A stretch of DNA of 64,000 bases from Brevinematales bacterium (GCA_020059465.1 JAGVBZ010000041.1:73112-137111), one strand, 5' to 3'; counted from the first letter of the stretch, positions 54,575 through 63,949 are shown. The notes: generated from the sequence alone by a model not told the origin. A program made the numbers and translations.

Positions 54575-54615
54575 TTCAATACCGGATAAGGGAAAACCCC
54601 TTACCCGGTATTGAA
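54575..54615. repeat. Long inverted repeat between two lipoprotein genes
   Basis: TTCAATACCGG-A-TAAGGG pairs with CCCTTA-CC-CGGTATTGAA around a short A-rich loop, with one mismatch. In the minus (coding) direction no T-run follows, so a processing or attenuation hairpin is more likely than a terminator; the next ribosome binding site (GAGG) starts just beyond it. Confidence 0.75.
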
Positions 54616-54618
54616 TAT

Positions 54619-55950
54619 TTATTTCTGTGCCTTAAAATACTGAATATTCTGGCCGTAGTTATTTACCTGGAAAGAGACATTCGACGAATAAATCAAATAA
54701 ACTGCTCCTCCGGGTAAAAGCTGCAGCGAGGAATAAGGCAAACTGGGGGGAAACACCCCATTCGATAGCACAGAAAATAATCCGTTTTCCGATCCGTATC
54801 CGTAAATAGTCGCAGGATCCATGAAAAGGTTTGCTAAGCGAAAGCCTTTTAATATGTCGGAAAAGCTTTTAAAGTTGGTATTCTGCGACATCATCACAGA
54901 AGTCAGCCCGGCATAAGTACCGTCATTCTGCGTAATGACCATCTTGAATAACTCGTTATAGGCAGGGGCGTTATTTTTACAGTACTGCATAAATAAATAG
55001 GAAAGGGTATATGCTTCGTTCGAATTATCCCAAACGCATAACGGGTGCCCGTTTCTGATTGCAATCTGAGTGGAATTCGTAAAACAAGAGAAACGTATTT
55101 GCCCTATTGTTCCCGCGACATACTGTTCCGCCGACTCCGCCAATCCCTCGTTCAGCCAGGTATCCATCGAGGTTTTACCCATTAAATTTCTCTGTGAGAA
55201 ATTGATTAAATGCTGAAATTCGTGCGCAAGCGTACGAATCATATCCGCATTATCGGGCGGGTAAGTGACAGCATCGATCGTATTCATATAGAATACTTCC
55301 ATATTATTCCCTTGGGAAGGGATCAAATCCCCCGAAGAGAAATATCCGAATATGAAGCCCGATGCGGCCTGGATCGGATAATACAGAATTACAACTTTGC
55401 CGTTGGCATCGATATCGGATGGATTGCCGAAACCGTTGGTCATCTTCACATAAATGTTCGTATCGAAATTTGCGCCTAAATTCGTCCAATCGCCGGCGGA
55501 AAAAGCTCCTACGTTAGCGTTGGTCGCCAGATAGATAAGACATGCGGAATTCACTGTCCCGTAAACCAGATTGGCGCCTAAAAGCACTGTACCAGAACTG
55601 CTGAAATTCGTTATTACCGAGAACACCGCGCTATTAGATTCATGCGTCAGCTTAAATTGAATAGGCGGATTACTGAGAGGCGAAGGCGAATAAGCCAGAT
55701 CTTTAAATACTTTTGGAATCGGATAGTAACCCTTTGTCAATGCAGAGAGTTTTCCGAGCGGAACCCCCGTTCCGATCACTTCCCAGTTCGACGCCGCCGT
55801 TCCGCTGGAGTTGAGAACAAGAAAAACATTTCCCGGTCCAACGCTTATCGGCTGAGTAGTAGGCCCGGGGACTTCCGCCGCGGGTTGGCTTCCGCATGCA
55901 GAGATCAGCGTAAACAATGCAAACGATGCCGCCAAAGTTCTAATCACCAT
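54619..55950 (-). CDS. Lipoprotein metallopeptidase, M30 (hyicolysin)-like
   Basis: 443 residues. Lipobox LISAC after the signal; a Pro/Thr linker; an N-terminal beta domain; then the zincin motif LAHEFQHLINF at about 245 and WLNEGLAESAE about 20 residues later, the third-ligand region. That arrangement matches the M30/hyicolysin-type secreted metallopeptidases. Predicted to be anchored at the cell surface and to cleave host or environmental protein. Precedes the 54154 lipoprotein on the same strand. Confidence 0.78.
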   Translation of the reverse strand: MVIRTLAASFALFTLISACGSQPAAEVPGPTTQPISVGPGNVFLVLNSSGTAASNWEVIGTGVPLGKLSALTKGYYPIPKVFKDLAYSPSPLSNPPIQFKLTHESNSAVFSVITNFSSSGTVLLGANLVYGTVNSACLIYLATNANVGAFSAGDWTNLGANFDTNIYVKMTNGFGNPSDIDANGKVVILYYPIQAASGFIFGYFSSGDLIPSQGNNMEVFYMNTIDAVTYPPDNADMIRTLAHEFQHLINFSQRNLMGKTSMDTWLNEGLAESAEQYVAGTIGQIRFSCFTNSTQIAIRNGHPLCVWDNSNEAYTLSYLFMQYCKNNAPAYNELFKMVITQNDGTYAGLTSVMMSQNTNFKSFSDILKGFRLANLFMDPATIYGYGSENGLFSVLSNGVFPPSLPYSSLQLLPGGAVYLIYSSNVSFQVNNYGQNIQYFKAQK

Positions 55951-56015
55951 ATACCCTCCAAAATAGTAGTATTATAATAGAATACAATCACTTTTGAAAT
56001 ATTTCAATATTTTTT

Positions 56016-57230
56016 TTATTCCCCTTTCACATTCGCCATATTCTGCGCGAATATCTCATCCTTCCATTTCTGGTATTCCTCTGCGGTGATCTTCTTTTCA
56101 TTATACTTCTGGTACATCTTCGCGTAATCGGCCGACCCGAACGCGTAGTAAGAATCCTCGAGATACGCCTTCCAGACCGGCTCGAGATAATCCGCAAATG
56201 CGGGGTCTTTCACGATCGCGTTCCACAGAGCCTGCAGGTCGGTTACTTTGTACTTCGCGATCGTTTTCATCAGGCGCTGGAACGCCTCCCTGATATTGTC
56301 CCATTGATCGTACTTCTGAATATCGATTTTTTTCCCGGTATCGGTCTCGATCTGCGCCTTGATGATATCGAGGAGTACCCGTACGACCACACCCTCGCAT
56401 GCAAGCATATCTTTCTGGGTGCGGAGTTTCTTCATCGGAAGGAGTTTCCCGTTCAGGAAGATATCTATCCCCTGTGAATCGATCTTCTTCAGCGTCTTAT
56501 TGCCCCATTCGTCCCATACGAACATATTGTTCAGTACGCCGAAACTCCGGAAATACCCGAACTCCACCTGATGCCAGAACGGTATATTTTCGAGGAAATG
56601 CCCCGACTTGTACTGCGGCATCCTGAACATGAAAAATATCTCGAACAGTTCCGCGAACCCCTCGTCGAACGCAACATTCGGGTCGGTTATCGACGAGACT
56701 CCTTCGGACTGTACCTCACGCTGGGGGAAATCCGGTACGAGGTTCGCGAGTACGATATGCCCCACCTCGTGGATAAATCCCGTCTGGAACGCCGCCGTCT
56801 TTATCGATTCCTGATCGCCGTACTCATCATTGATGGGCAGGAAGAATACGGAACCCTGCGTCTTATCCCCGTCGAGCTTAAACCAGTACTTTCCGGTATA
56901 ATGCTGGACGAACGGTACGCCCACCGGAGATTTATTCCCGCACATCGCGAGGTAGAATGTTTTATTAGGTTTGGAAGATACCTGCGCAGAGTAAGCGAAA
57001 AGTTCGAATGTCTGCTTGATGACCTCGCTCGATTGGATTTCCTTAATCAGATAACCGACCTTTCCGGTATCCTTCAATGTCTGTAATACCGACGAGGGCA
57101 TTTCATCATTCGCCGGTTCGACCAGTATGAGATATTTTGAGAGGCCGCTTTTCCCGTACGCGACCATAGACGAATCGCCGTATGCGATGACTGCGATGAA
57201 CAATAGAACGATACCCGCCATTCTTTTCAT
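56016..57230 (-). CDS. Secreted zincin-like metalloprotease (HEVGH)
   Basis: 404 residues. Signal peptide MKRMAGIVLLFIAVIAYG; unknown N-terminal half; zinc motif FIHEVGHIVLANL at about 150 and FDEGFAELFEIFF about 35 residues later, which supplies the third acidic ligand. The C-terminal third is helical and Lys/Tyr-rich (YQKYNEKKITAEEYQKWK). Not assignable to a named family, but clearly a different lineage from the M30-like lipoprotein next door. Together they form a small extracellular protease set. Confidence 0.7.
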   Translation of the reverse strand: MKRMAGIVLLFIAVIAYGDSSMVAYGKSGLSKYLILVEPANDEMPSSVLQTLKDTGKVGYLIKEIQSSEVIKQTFELFAYSAQVSSKPNKTFYLAMCGNKSPVGVPFVQHYTGKYWFKLDGDKTQGSVFFLPINDEYGDQESIKTAAFQTGFIHEVGHIVLANLVPDFPQREVQSEGVSSITDPNVAFDEGFAELFEIFFMFRMPQYKSGHFLENIPFWHQVEFGYFRSFGVLNNMFVWDEWGNKTLKKIDSQGIDIFLNGKLLPMKKLRTQKDMLACEGVVVRVLLDIIKAQIETDTGKKIDIQKYDQWDNIREAFQRLMKTIAKYKVTDLQALWNAIVKDPAFADYLEPVWKAYLEDSYYAFGSADYAKMYQKYNEKKITAEEYQKWKDEIFAQNMANVKGE

Positions 57231-57320
57231 ACGCGCCTCCTGAACGGATCTAAACGCTCACCCATTCAGGATATTATACACCCATGGCGGAAATACTTCC
57301 AAATGAGACGTGGAATTATT

Positions 57321-58715
57321 TTAGTGATTGACGAATACGGACAGGGCATCCTTGCCGGTATAATTCCGGTATGCGGTGCTTTCCGTCATCTGGAATTGCG
57401 TGAGAATCGTCACACTCCCGCCCGACGGGAGAAATTTTACGAACAGGATATTATTCGAGACGCTGTCATAATAGTTTGATTCGATGATGATCTTGGGGAA
57501 ATCCGCGAAATACGTACTGAGCGCGAACATCGCGGTATTCGACCCGTATATCTGGTTATTGCAGATTGTAATATTATCCGCCTGTCCGGGAGTACTGTCA
57601 AGGAGATAGCCGAATCCCCACGATGCGCCCGCTTTCCGCTGATCGGCCGCGGCGCCCCATCCCCCGCCCATATTGGAGAGGATATTTCCCGAAAAGTCAA
57701 TACTGTTCATCTTCCCATCGGGTGATGTAATCCACAGCTCATACCCGGCATACCCGCATCTATCGATCGTATTACTGTAAAACGATAAACCTAATCCCTC
57801 GGCCGGGCTATTGATCGCCTGATAGGAAACCCCCGAGTCGTATATCTGCGAAATTTTGTTGCCGAACGCCTTGCAGTAATATGCTATGCCGAAAAACTCG
57901 ATACCGTTTCCGTAACGGGTCTGCGGCTGCCCGTCTACCTCCGCGCCGCCCATCCATTCGATATCGCATTCGGCGATATAGATATGATGCACTCCCTGAA
58001 ACTTCAAACCGTACGCGCCGCCGTATTTAAACGCCAGCCCCGCGAAGATAACGTTTGAGATGCTGTGCGCCCCCATATGCGGATAGGTGGGATTGTCGCG
58101 GTAGATCATGTGCTGTCCCAGAGCGCACTCGATATCCGAGTAGACCGACGCGGGATTTGTCGTGGAAATCAAATACAGGCTGCTGCCCGACTTGTCGTAA
58201 TAGAAATCCCCCTGCGCGCTCATCGCGGCGAAAGTCCATTTTTTCACCCCGCAGGACGATTCATTATCGAATATCAGGTTTCCCGCATCCTCGCCGAGTG
58301 CGATATTCCATTTCCATATCTGGTTGCTGACAAAAACCCAGTCATTCGTCGCGTTCAGCTCAACCGATCCGATGAATAGCGGCTTCGCCCCGCTCCCGTA
58401 CGCGCCGTATACCAGCCATCCGTTCTGAGTACCCGACTGCGGAATAATCCGTTCGCGCCATACCCCGCCCCGTTTGAACAGGATTCTGTCGCCGGGGGCG
58501 AATGTATATGCATTCACCTTCGCGACCGTCTGCCACGCTGATCCCTGTGTGAGTCCGTTATTGGTGTCGTTTCCGGCTGCGCTGTCGATATAATAGGTTA
58601 TCCCTGTATTAGTAACCGGCGCATAGTCCTGCGGGATAGAATATGTCTGCGCCGCGGGTGTAGTTCCGCACGATATACAGCACAGTACCGTCAGTACCAG
58701 AATAAGTATTCTCAT
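57321..58715 (-). CDS. Lipoprotein with right-handed beta-helix (pectate-lyase-like)
   Basis: 464 residues from ATG 58715 (AAGAGG, 6-nt spacing). Lipobox CISC. YYIDSAAGNDTNNGLTQGSA followed by WQTVAKVNA is the classic opening of PL9/beta-helix proteins, then regular Asn- and Gly-rich coils (ISNVIFAGLAFKYGGAYGL, NITICNNQIYGSNTAMF). Polysaccharide lyase or binding role is likely; the PL9 catalytic lysine was not located with certainty. Upstream of the zincin gene and separated from it by 90 bp. Confidence 0.75.
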   Translation of the reverse strand: MRILILVLTVLCCISCGTTPAAQTYSIPQDYAPVTNTGITYYIDSAAGNDTNNGLTQGSAWQTVAKVNAYTFAPGDRILFKRGGVWRERIIPQSGTQNGWLVYGAYGSGAKPLFIGSVELNATNDWVFVSNQIWKWNIALGEDAGNLIFDNESSCGVKKWTFAAMSAQGDFYYDKSGSSLYLISTTNPASVYSDIECALGQHMIYRDNPTYPHMGAHSISNVIFAGLAFKYGGAYGLKFQGVHHIYIAECDIEWMGGAEVDGQPQTRYGNGIEFFGIAYYCKAFGNKISQIYDSGVSYQAINSPAEGLGLSFYSNTIDRCGYAGYELWITSPDGKMNSIDFSGNILSNMGGGWGAAADQRKAGASWGFGYLLDSTPGQADNITICNNQIYGSNTAMFALSTYFADFPKIIIESNYYDSVSNNILFVKFLPSGGSVTILTQFQMTESTAYRNYTGKDALSVFVNH

Positions 58716-58764
58716 AGGCATCCTCTTAAATAATAAAGGGCGAATCGCTTCGCCCTTAGTGCAT

Positions 58765-58836
58765 AGCCGCCTGAGGGACTTGAACCCTCAACCTGCTGAT
58801 TACAAGTCAGCTGCTCTACCATTGAGCTAAAGCGGC
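58765..58836 (-). tRNA. tRNA-Thr(UGU)
   Basis: Minus strand GCCGCTT acceptor pairs with AGGCGGC (one G-U), D arm AGCTC/GAGC, anticodon stem CTGA/TCAG with loop CTTGTAA (anticodon TGT, reads ACN mainly ACA/ACG), T arm GAGGG/CCCTC with TTCAAGT, discriminator T, no encoded CCA. Confidence 0.93.
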
Positions 58837-58858
58837 GATCATTTTTACATAGGCAATG

Positions 58859-58887
58859 ATTATAATTTTTTTCGAGTAATTTGTCAA
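58859..58887 (-). promoter_or_regulatory. Perfect-consensus promoter for tRNA-Thr
   Basis: Minus strand TTGACA (58887-58882), 17-bp spacer, TATAAT (58864-58859). Its -35 box shares five base pairs with the -35 of the divergent lipoprotein promoter. Confidence 0.8.
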
Positions 58888-58909
58888 ATAAATGGTTTTG
58901 ATGTATACT
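58881..58909 (+). promoter_or_regulatory. Divergent promoter for the 58937 lipoprotein
   Basis: TTGTCA (58881-58886), 17-bp spacer, TATACT (58904-58909). Overlaps the tRNA-Thr -35, so the two promoters cannot be occupied at the same time. Confidence 0.7.
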
Positions 58910-58936
58910 ATTATAAATCAATCGAAGGAGAGTGGT

Positions 58937-59494
58937 ATGAAATTTATTTGGAGGGTGTGCCCGCTTGCGCTCATCATATTTCTAGGAATTACCGCCTGTC
59001 AGGAAAAAATCACTTATAATTATGTCTACCGCCCCTACGATGAAAACAACTGTCCGGATTATAATCTATATAACGTCATTTTCAGCGACGTGCGCGAAAC
59101 ATTTATTTACATTATCACCAATACCTACCCGTCGACAGGGGAGATGCTCGGGGTCGCACTTGAGGTCGGTGTAGCGGGCTACGCCTCGCAGTTCAATATG
59201 CTGGTATCGGGCAAACCGCTATTCGGATGGAGGGTGTATTTTTCCGACGTTACCCCACTTTCTTCGGATGAAATTTCTGATATAGCCAAAGGCTCGACTA
59301 AAGGCGACCTGTACAATCCGCCTACCGCGCGGTATTATGTGAAACTCGTTCAGAACTCCGCAGCCGTCTATGCCCGATTTATCATGCCCGCCCTGCATAA
59401 CTATGATTTTATCTTTACCTACGAGATGAAGGCAGGCAAATGGACGCTGACGAAGTCGGATGATCTGGGAGAAACGAAGCTCAAGAAAAAATAA
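58937..59494 (+). CDS. Hypothetical lipoprotein
   Basis: 185 residues from ATG 58937 (GGAGAGTGGT); the upstream ATG at 58892 lies within the promoter. Signal with lipobox GITAC. The mature part is beta-rich with two Tyr/Asn-rich segments (YNYVYRPYDENNCPDYNLYN) and ends in a basic tail GETKLKKK. No family recognised. Followed at 59682 by a terminator after 190 bp of gene-free sequence. Confidence 0.65.
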   Translation: MKFIWRVCPLALIIFLGITACQEKITYNYVYRPYDENNCPDYNLYNVIFSDVRETFIYIITNTYPSTGEMLGVALEVGVAGYASQFNMLVSGKPLFGWRVYFSDVTPLSSDEISDIAKGSTKGDLYNPPTARYYVKLVQNSAAVYARFIMPALHNYDFIFTYEMKAGKWTLTKSDDLGETKLKKK

Positions 59495-59681
59495 CAATTT
59501 TTGCCCTGCTCAACGCGCTTGTTAACGAACTGTTTTAGTTATTGCGATACCGCGCTACACTAGCTTTTTGAAGCGCGGCAGAAGCAATCTATTTCAATAC
59601 CATCTAAGGAATAAAACAGACTGCTTTACCGCGCTGTGTCTCGCAGCGACATAAGAACACTAAAATCCAAAGTTTGTCAAT

Positions 59682-59707
59682 AAGCCCGAAATGCGGGGCT
59701 TTTTTTA
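59682..59707 (+). terminator. Rho-independent terminator
   Basis: AGCCCG, loop AAATG, CGGGGCT with one bulge, then T7. It reaches 2 bp into the stop region of the convergent PQ-loop gene. The 59495-59681 stretch before it holds an AGAAGCAATCT element of the dispersed repeat type and no gene. Confidence 0.7.
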
Positions 59708-59977
59708 TATAACCCCGTTCTTCCTGTCCAGCCCGGCATTCCTGAAATACAGCCCGATATCGATCAATACCATGACGGCGTTCAGGATATAGAACCCGAT
59801 GACCGCATCTAAACTATAAATCGCCTTGTGTATGATCCCGCTGATATAGCCGAGGAATACGATAATCAGAAACGGCAGGCTTTTCCCTTTGCTGGTTCCC
59901 GCACGCAGCGACTTATAGATCGACACAGGCCACGCGCTCCCGAATCCGACTAGCATTCCTATCTCGAATATGCTCAT
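59705..59977 (-). CDS. Small PQ-loop/SemiSWEET-like membrane protein
   Basis: 90 residues, three predicted helices. GFGSAWPVSIYKSLRAGTSK followed by GKSLPF and GYISGIIHK is the pattern of single PQ-loop proteins, where helix 1 ends in a Pro-containing loop. SemiSWEET-type proteins of this size form dimeric sugar channels, but this subgroup is uncharacterised. It is encoded 4 bp after the D-hydroxyacid dehydrogenase on the same strand. Confidence 0.65.
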   Translation of the reverse strand: MSIFEIGMLVGFGSAWPVSIYKSLRAGTSKGKSLPFLIIVFLGYISGIIHKAIYSLDAVIGFYILNAVMVLIDIGLYFRNAGLDRKNGVI

Positions 59978-59981
59978 ATTT

Positions 59982-60929
59982 TCAGGCTCCCCGTTTGGTT
60001 TCCAGATATTTGATGATTTGGATCAATTCGTCGAAGTAAAGGTCGAAGTATTCCGCATTGATCGCGGAAGAGTGCGGTGTTATAATAACATTCGGGAAAC
60101 GCCAGAGTTTGGACGTGAGGGGTAACGGCTCCTTATCGAACACGTCAAGCCAGAATCCCGCAATCTTCGAATAAGTCACCGCCCATACGATGTCGTCCTC
60201 GCCGATGCAGTTTCCACGCCCCATATTATACAGATACGCCGTTCTTTTCATGTTTTCCAGATGCGTCCTGCCGAAAATATTATCGGTCTCACGCCCGCCG
60301 GGTAACGTTAAAACAACATGATCGGCTTCGCGGAGCGCGGGTATAATGTCATCGAAGGAGATCACCGAATCGGCGATATTATCGTTCGTGCCCTTCGATA
60401 GATCGCGCTTTACACCGATCACTTTCGCGCCGAACACCTTCAGAACTTTCGCGCATTCTCTCCCGATGTTGCCATACCCGATAATCAGCACGGTTTGACG
60501 GGTGAGCGAACGGGTATCAGCGTAAGAATCCCGTTCCCATTTTCTGTCCGTCTGGTTCTGGACAGTTTCAGGAATACGGCGGTTAAAATGCAGCATCATC
60601 GCAAGCAGAGTTTCGCGCATAATCTTCCCATGGAAACGCCCGTAGATCACGGGGGTACGTCCTGACGGGTCGGCCTCGGTCCAATCCTTTCCCGCCGCCG
60701 GTGTAAATACTGCATGGAGGAAGGGTGCCCCGACATACCAATCCTTCCGAAACTCCCACGTCACAGCGTAATCGGCGTTACGGACATGGCTAATAAAATC
60801 TTCCTGGGCGGTACATAGGGTTACATTAAACTCAGGGAAAGCCTGCCTCAGGCGGAATACCTGTTCCTCCCGAACCGTGAACGCCTTAGTGTCCGCGGAT
60901 AGGTATACGGAGATTTCTCTGAGATGCAT
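59982..60929 (-). CDS. D-2-hydroxyacid dehydrogenase family protein
   Basis: 315 residues. Rossmann motif VLIIGYGNIGRECAKVLKVFG in the middle, VVLTLPGGRETDNIF, NMGRGNCIGEDDIVWA with the substrate-binding Arg, FWLDVFDKEPLP (acidic partner) and the catalytic His in ITPHSSAI. Reduces 2-oxoacids with NAD(P)H, substrate not predictable. Lies in the same strand run as the type II/IV assembly genes (1 bp from GspF), probably a fortuitous neighbour. Confidence 0.85.
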   Translation of the reverse strand: MHLREISVYLSADTKAFTVREEQVFRLRQAFPEFNVTLCTAQEDFISHVRNADYAVTWEFRKDWYVGAPFLHAVFTPAAGKDWTEADPSGRTPVIYGRFHGKIMRETLLAMMLHFNRRIPETVQNQTDRKWERDSYADTRSLTRQTVLIIGYGNIGRECAKVLKVFGAKVIGVKRDLSKGTNDNIADSVISFDDIIPALREADHVVLTLPGGRETDNIFGRTHLENMKRTAYLYNMGRGNCIGEDDIVWAVTYSKIAGFWLDVFDKEPLPLTSKLWRFPNVIITPHSSAINAEYFDLYFDELIQIIKYLETKRGA

Positions 60930-60930
60930 T

Positions 60931-62118
60931 TTACTTCACCATCTGCGAAAGATTGAATACAGGCAGGAATAGCCCGATGACAATAATTCCTATAATCACG
61001 CCGATAAACGCAATCAGGATAGGCGTCATCACGGAAGTCAGTTTTTCCACGCTCACATCGACTTCCTTCTCATAGAAATCGGAGAGATTATCGAGCAGCT
61101 GAGCAAGTCGGCCGGACTCTTCGCCCATCGCGGTCATCTGCACAAGAATAGTCGGAATATGCGGATTCTGCTTCAACGAAGCGGTAAAGCTTTTACCCTG
61201 CGTGAGATTGTGGATAGAATCGACAATAGTTGCCTCGAACGTCTTATTATTCACAATCCCCTGAACCAGTTCCAGCGCGTCGACCAGCGTGATTCCGTTG
61301 AGGAGAAGCACCGAAAGGGTGCGGGTGAAACGCGAGACCAAATCCATTTTATAGAGAGAACCCGCAACCGGCAGAGCGAACAGGAACTTCTCGTAAACAG
61401 GCCGCCCTTTCTCTGAACGGATATATAAACGCAGTAAATATACTGTTACCGCCAGCCCGATACCGACAAAGATAAAATTCTCCTTGAACCAATCGGCAGT
61501 CGCGAGAAGCCCGGCTGTGAACTCGGGAATTTCCCCGCCGAAGCTGGAGTAGCTTTCCTTAAACTGTGGAATAATCACGGCGACAAAGAAGCCCAGCACA
61601 AGAATCGCAAACCCGAAAATGAATACGGGATAGAGCATCGCGGAGGATATTTTTTTCTTGAGTTCGTAACGTTTCTGGAGATATTTCAGTACTTCGCTCA
61701 GCGCCTGCCCAAGTTTACCGGAACGCTCGCCCGCGCGAACCATGTTTACATACAGCTCGGAGAAGACGTTCTGATACATATAAAGGGAGTCGGACAGCGC
61801 CTTACCTGTTTTCAATTGGTGCAGAACTGAGAGAATAATAATCCGAAGCTGGCTTGACGGGGCGAGTTCTTCCATCGTGATTTCCAGCGCGCGGGTCAGC
61901 GGGACACTGGCGTTGATAGCGGTCGCAAGGAGCCGGGTAAATATTATCAATTCCTCCGGCTTTACCCGTAACGAACCGCCGCTCTTCACGGGGACTACCT
62001 TACTGACAATAAGGTTCTGTTCGTACAGCATTCCGGCGACGTCTTCTTTGCGGTCGGCGTCTATAGTGCCGACCAGTTTATCGCCGCTGTTATTGAAGGC
62101 CTCATAGGTAAAGATCAT
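60931..62118 (-). CDS. Type II secretion/type IV pilus inner-membrane protein (GspF/PilC)
   Basis: 395 residues, full family length. Two repeats of the T2SSF domain, each ending in paired helices: first half LLATAINASVPLTRALEI and GKALSDSLYMY, second half LSVLLLNGITLVDALEL and GKSFTASLKQNP, with GERSGKLGQAL and GEESGRLAQLL as the signature GE(E/R)SG turns. Platform protein that works with the ATPase encoded 1 bp upstream. Pilin and secretin genes are not in the window. Confidence 0.93.
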   Translation of the reverse strand: MIFTYEAFNNSGDKLVGTIDADRKEDVAGMLYEQNLIVSKVVPVKSGGSLRVKPEELIIFTRLLATAINASVPLTRALEITMEELAPSSQLRIIILSVLHQLKTGKALSDSLYMYQNVFSELYVNMVRAGERSGKLGQALSEVLKYLQKRYELKKKISSAMLYPVFIFGFAILVLGFFVAVIIPQFKESYSSFGGEIPEFTAGLLATADWFKENFIFVGIGLAVTVYLLRLYIRSEKGRPVYEKFLFALPVAGSLYKMDLVSRFTRTLSVLLLNGITLVDALELVQGIVNNKTFEATIVDSIHNLTQGKSFTASLKQNPHIPTILVQMTAMGEESGRLAQLLDNLSDFYEKEVDVSVEKLTSVMTPILIAFIGVIIGIIVIGLFLPVFNLSQMVK

Positions 62119-62119
62119 C

Positions 62120-63808
62120 CTAATCTCCCAGCGAAACGATCTTCTCTATTTCTTCCAGAGTCGTTATCCCGTTTTTAATCAGCGTGATCCCGGAATGCCG
62201 CAGGGTCATCATTCCCTCCTGACTGGCGATCTCCCTGATCTCGAACGAGGATGCGTTCCGGAGAACCGCAGCCTTGATCGTATCGTTCAGTTTCAGTATT
62301 TCGAATACGGGTTGTCTTCCGAGATATCCGGTCTTATTGCATGACTTGCATCCCTTACCATAATATACCTTTTGTTTAGGTTTGAAGAACACTCCCAGCC
62401 CGTAGACCTTGATATCCTCCGGGGTCAATATTTTTTCAGTCTTGCAGTGCGGGCATATCGTACGAACGAGACGCTGCGCGATAATCAGGTTCACGGTGGA
62501 GGTGAGCAGGTACGGAGGTATACCCATATCGATAAAACGGGTCAGGCTGGACGCCGCATCGTTGGTATGCACGGTAGACAGGACGAGATGCCCTGTTAAC
62601 GCGGCGCGAACCGCGATATCGGCGGTCTCTTTATCGCGGATTTCTCCGACCATGATGATATCCGGGTCGTGGCGCAAAAACGCGCGAAGTCCCGCGGCAA
62701 AGGTCAAACCGATTTCGGAATGAACCTGCACCTGTGAAATTCCTCCGATCTGGTACTCGACCGGGTCTTCTATCGTCAGTATCTTATTTTCAAATTGGAT
62801 GACGTATTGAAGTACCGCGTAAAGGGTGGTGGTTTTTCCGCTTCCCGTAGGACCTGTCACTAGCACCATCCCGAACGGTTTACGGGACTCCTTCTTGATC
62901 TCGATCACCATTTCCTTCGGGAACCCGATATCCTCGAGCGAACGCATCGATTTGCCTTTATCGAGGATACGGAGCACTGCGCATTCGCCGTACACTGTGG
63001 GAATGATGGACACACGGATATCGATCTGGCGGTCGTCGTGACGGATCATGATTCTCCCGTCCTGCGGCAGGCGTTTCTCCGAGATATCAAGGTCGGCCAT
63101 AATCTTTATTCTCGATATGACCGCAGGATACATCCGAAGCTCGATATCGTCGCCCTTCAGGAGTACGCCGTCCACCCTGTACCGGAGGAGCGCGCTCTTC
63201 TCATATACCTCAAAATGCACGTCGGACGCCTTCCGTTCAATCGCAGACCGGATGGTTTCCTCGACAAAACGAACGACAGGAGAGTCGTCTTCCGAAAGTT
63301 CCTCTTTCTTCTCCTCGTGCGCGCGTTCGGGCTCCATATACTGTGCGCCCTTCATCGGGACTTTCCCGCTTCCCGCGGCGCTCGCCCGTTCGAGGTAATC
63401 GATGATTGCTCCCTCGGTAGCATATTCCACCTCGACCACACGTCCGGACATAAACGAAATCTCGTTCAGCATGCCGGTATTGGTCGGTTCGGAAACATAT
63501 ACTTTTATAGTCTTCGGGGTGACTTCTACAGGGGCGATTACTTTATTTTTACAGTAGCGTAACGGAAGATGCGAGAAAAATTCCGTTTTTGGTTCATTAT
63601 CTATACTCTCGTTGAAATGAATTCCCAACTGGGTCTGGAGGAACGAATAGAGAGTGGTTTCGTCGATCAACCCCTTCTCGCGGAGTATTTTCCCAAGTTT
63701 CTTTCCGGTCTTTAATTGGGATACCATCGCATCGCTGAGCGCTTTCGGCTCGATGATGCCGTTCTCAACCAGTATCTCTCCCAACGTTTTCTTGAATACG
63801 TTCGGCAT
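62120..63808 (-). CDS. Type II secretion/type IV pilus assembly ATPase (GspE/PilB)
   Basis: 562 residues from ATG 63808 (GGAG, 6-nt spacing; an in-frame TTG 12 nt earlier is less likely). N-terminal MshEN/T2SSE-N domain (TLGEILVENGIIEPKALSDA, then LIDETTLYSFLQTQLG), central N2 domain, Walker A GPTGSGKTTTLYA, Asp box, His-rich GHLVLSTVHTNDAASS and a four-Cys zinc motif (ICPHCKTE, CKSCNKTGYLGR). Hexameric motor driving pilus or pseudopilus extension. The MshEN domain suggests c-di-GMP binding, to be checked against its RLGxx...L motif. Confidence 0.95.
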   Translation of the reverse strand: MPNVFKKTLGEILVENGIIEPKALSDAMVSQLKTGKKLGKILREKGLIDETTLYSFLQTQLGIHFNESIDNEPKTEFFSHLPLRYCKNKVIAPVEVTPKTIKVYVSEPTNTGMLNEISFMSGRVVEVEYATEGAIIDYLERASAAGSGKVPMKGAQYMEPERAHEEKKEELSEDDSPVVRFVEETIRSAIERKASDVHFEVYEKSALLRYRVDGVLLKGDDIELRMYPAVISRIKIMADLDISEKRLPQDGRIMIRHDDRQIDIRVSIIPTVYGECAVLRILDKGKSMRSLEDIGFPKEMVIEIKKESRKPFGMVLVTGPTGSGKTTTLYAVLQYVIQFENKILTIEDPVEYQIGGISQVQVHSEIGLTFAAGLRAFLRHDPDIIMVGEIRDKETADIAVRAALTGHLVLSTVHTNDAASSLTRFIDMGIPPYLLTSTVNLIIAQRLVRTICPHCKTEKILTPEDIKVYGLGVFFKPKQKVYYGKGCKSCNKTGYLGRQPVFEILKLNDTIKAAVLRNASSFEIREIASQEGMMTLRHSGITLIKNGITTLEEIEKIVSLGD

Positions 63809-63949
63809 TCGCTTCTCCAATCCCTACTTTATTACCCTCTTCCACAGACCGTCTAACATTCTATCAGGATATGTCCATCGATTAAGGAAAACTTCGCATT
63901 ACCGCCCTTATTCTAAATCAACTTTTGTAAAATCACAAATCTATCGGCT

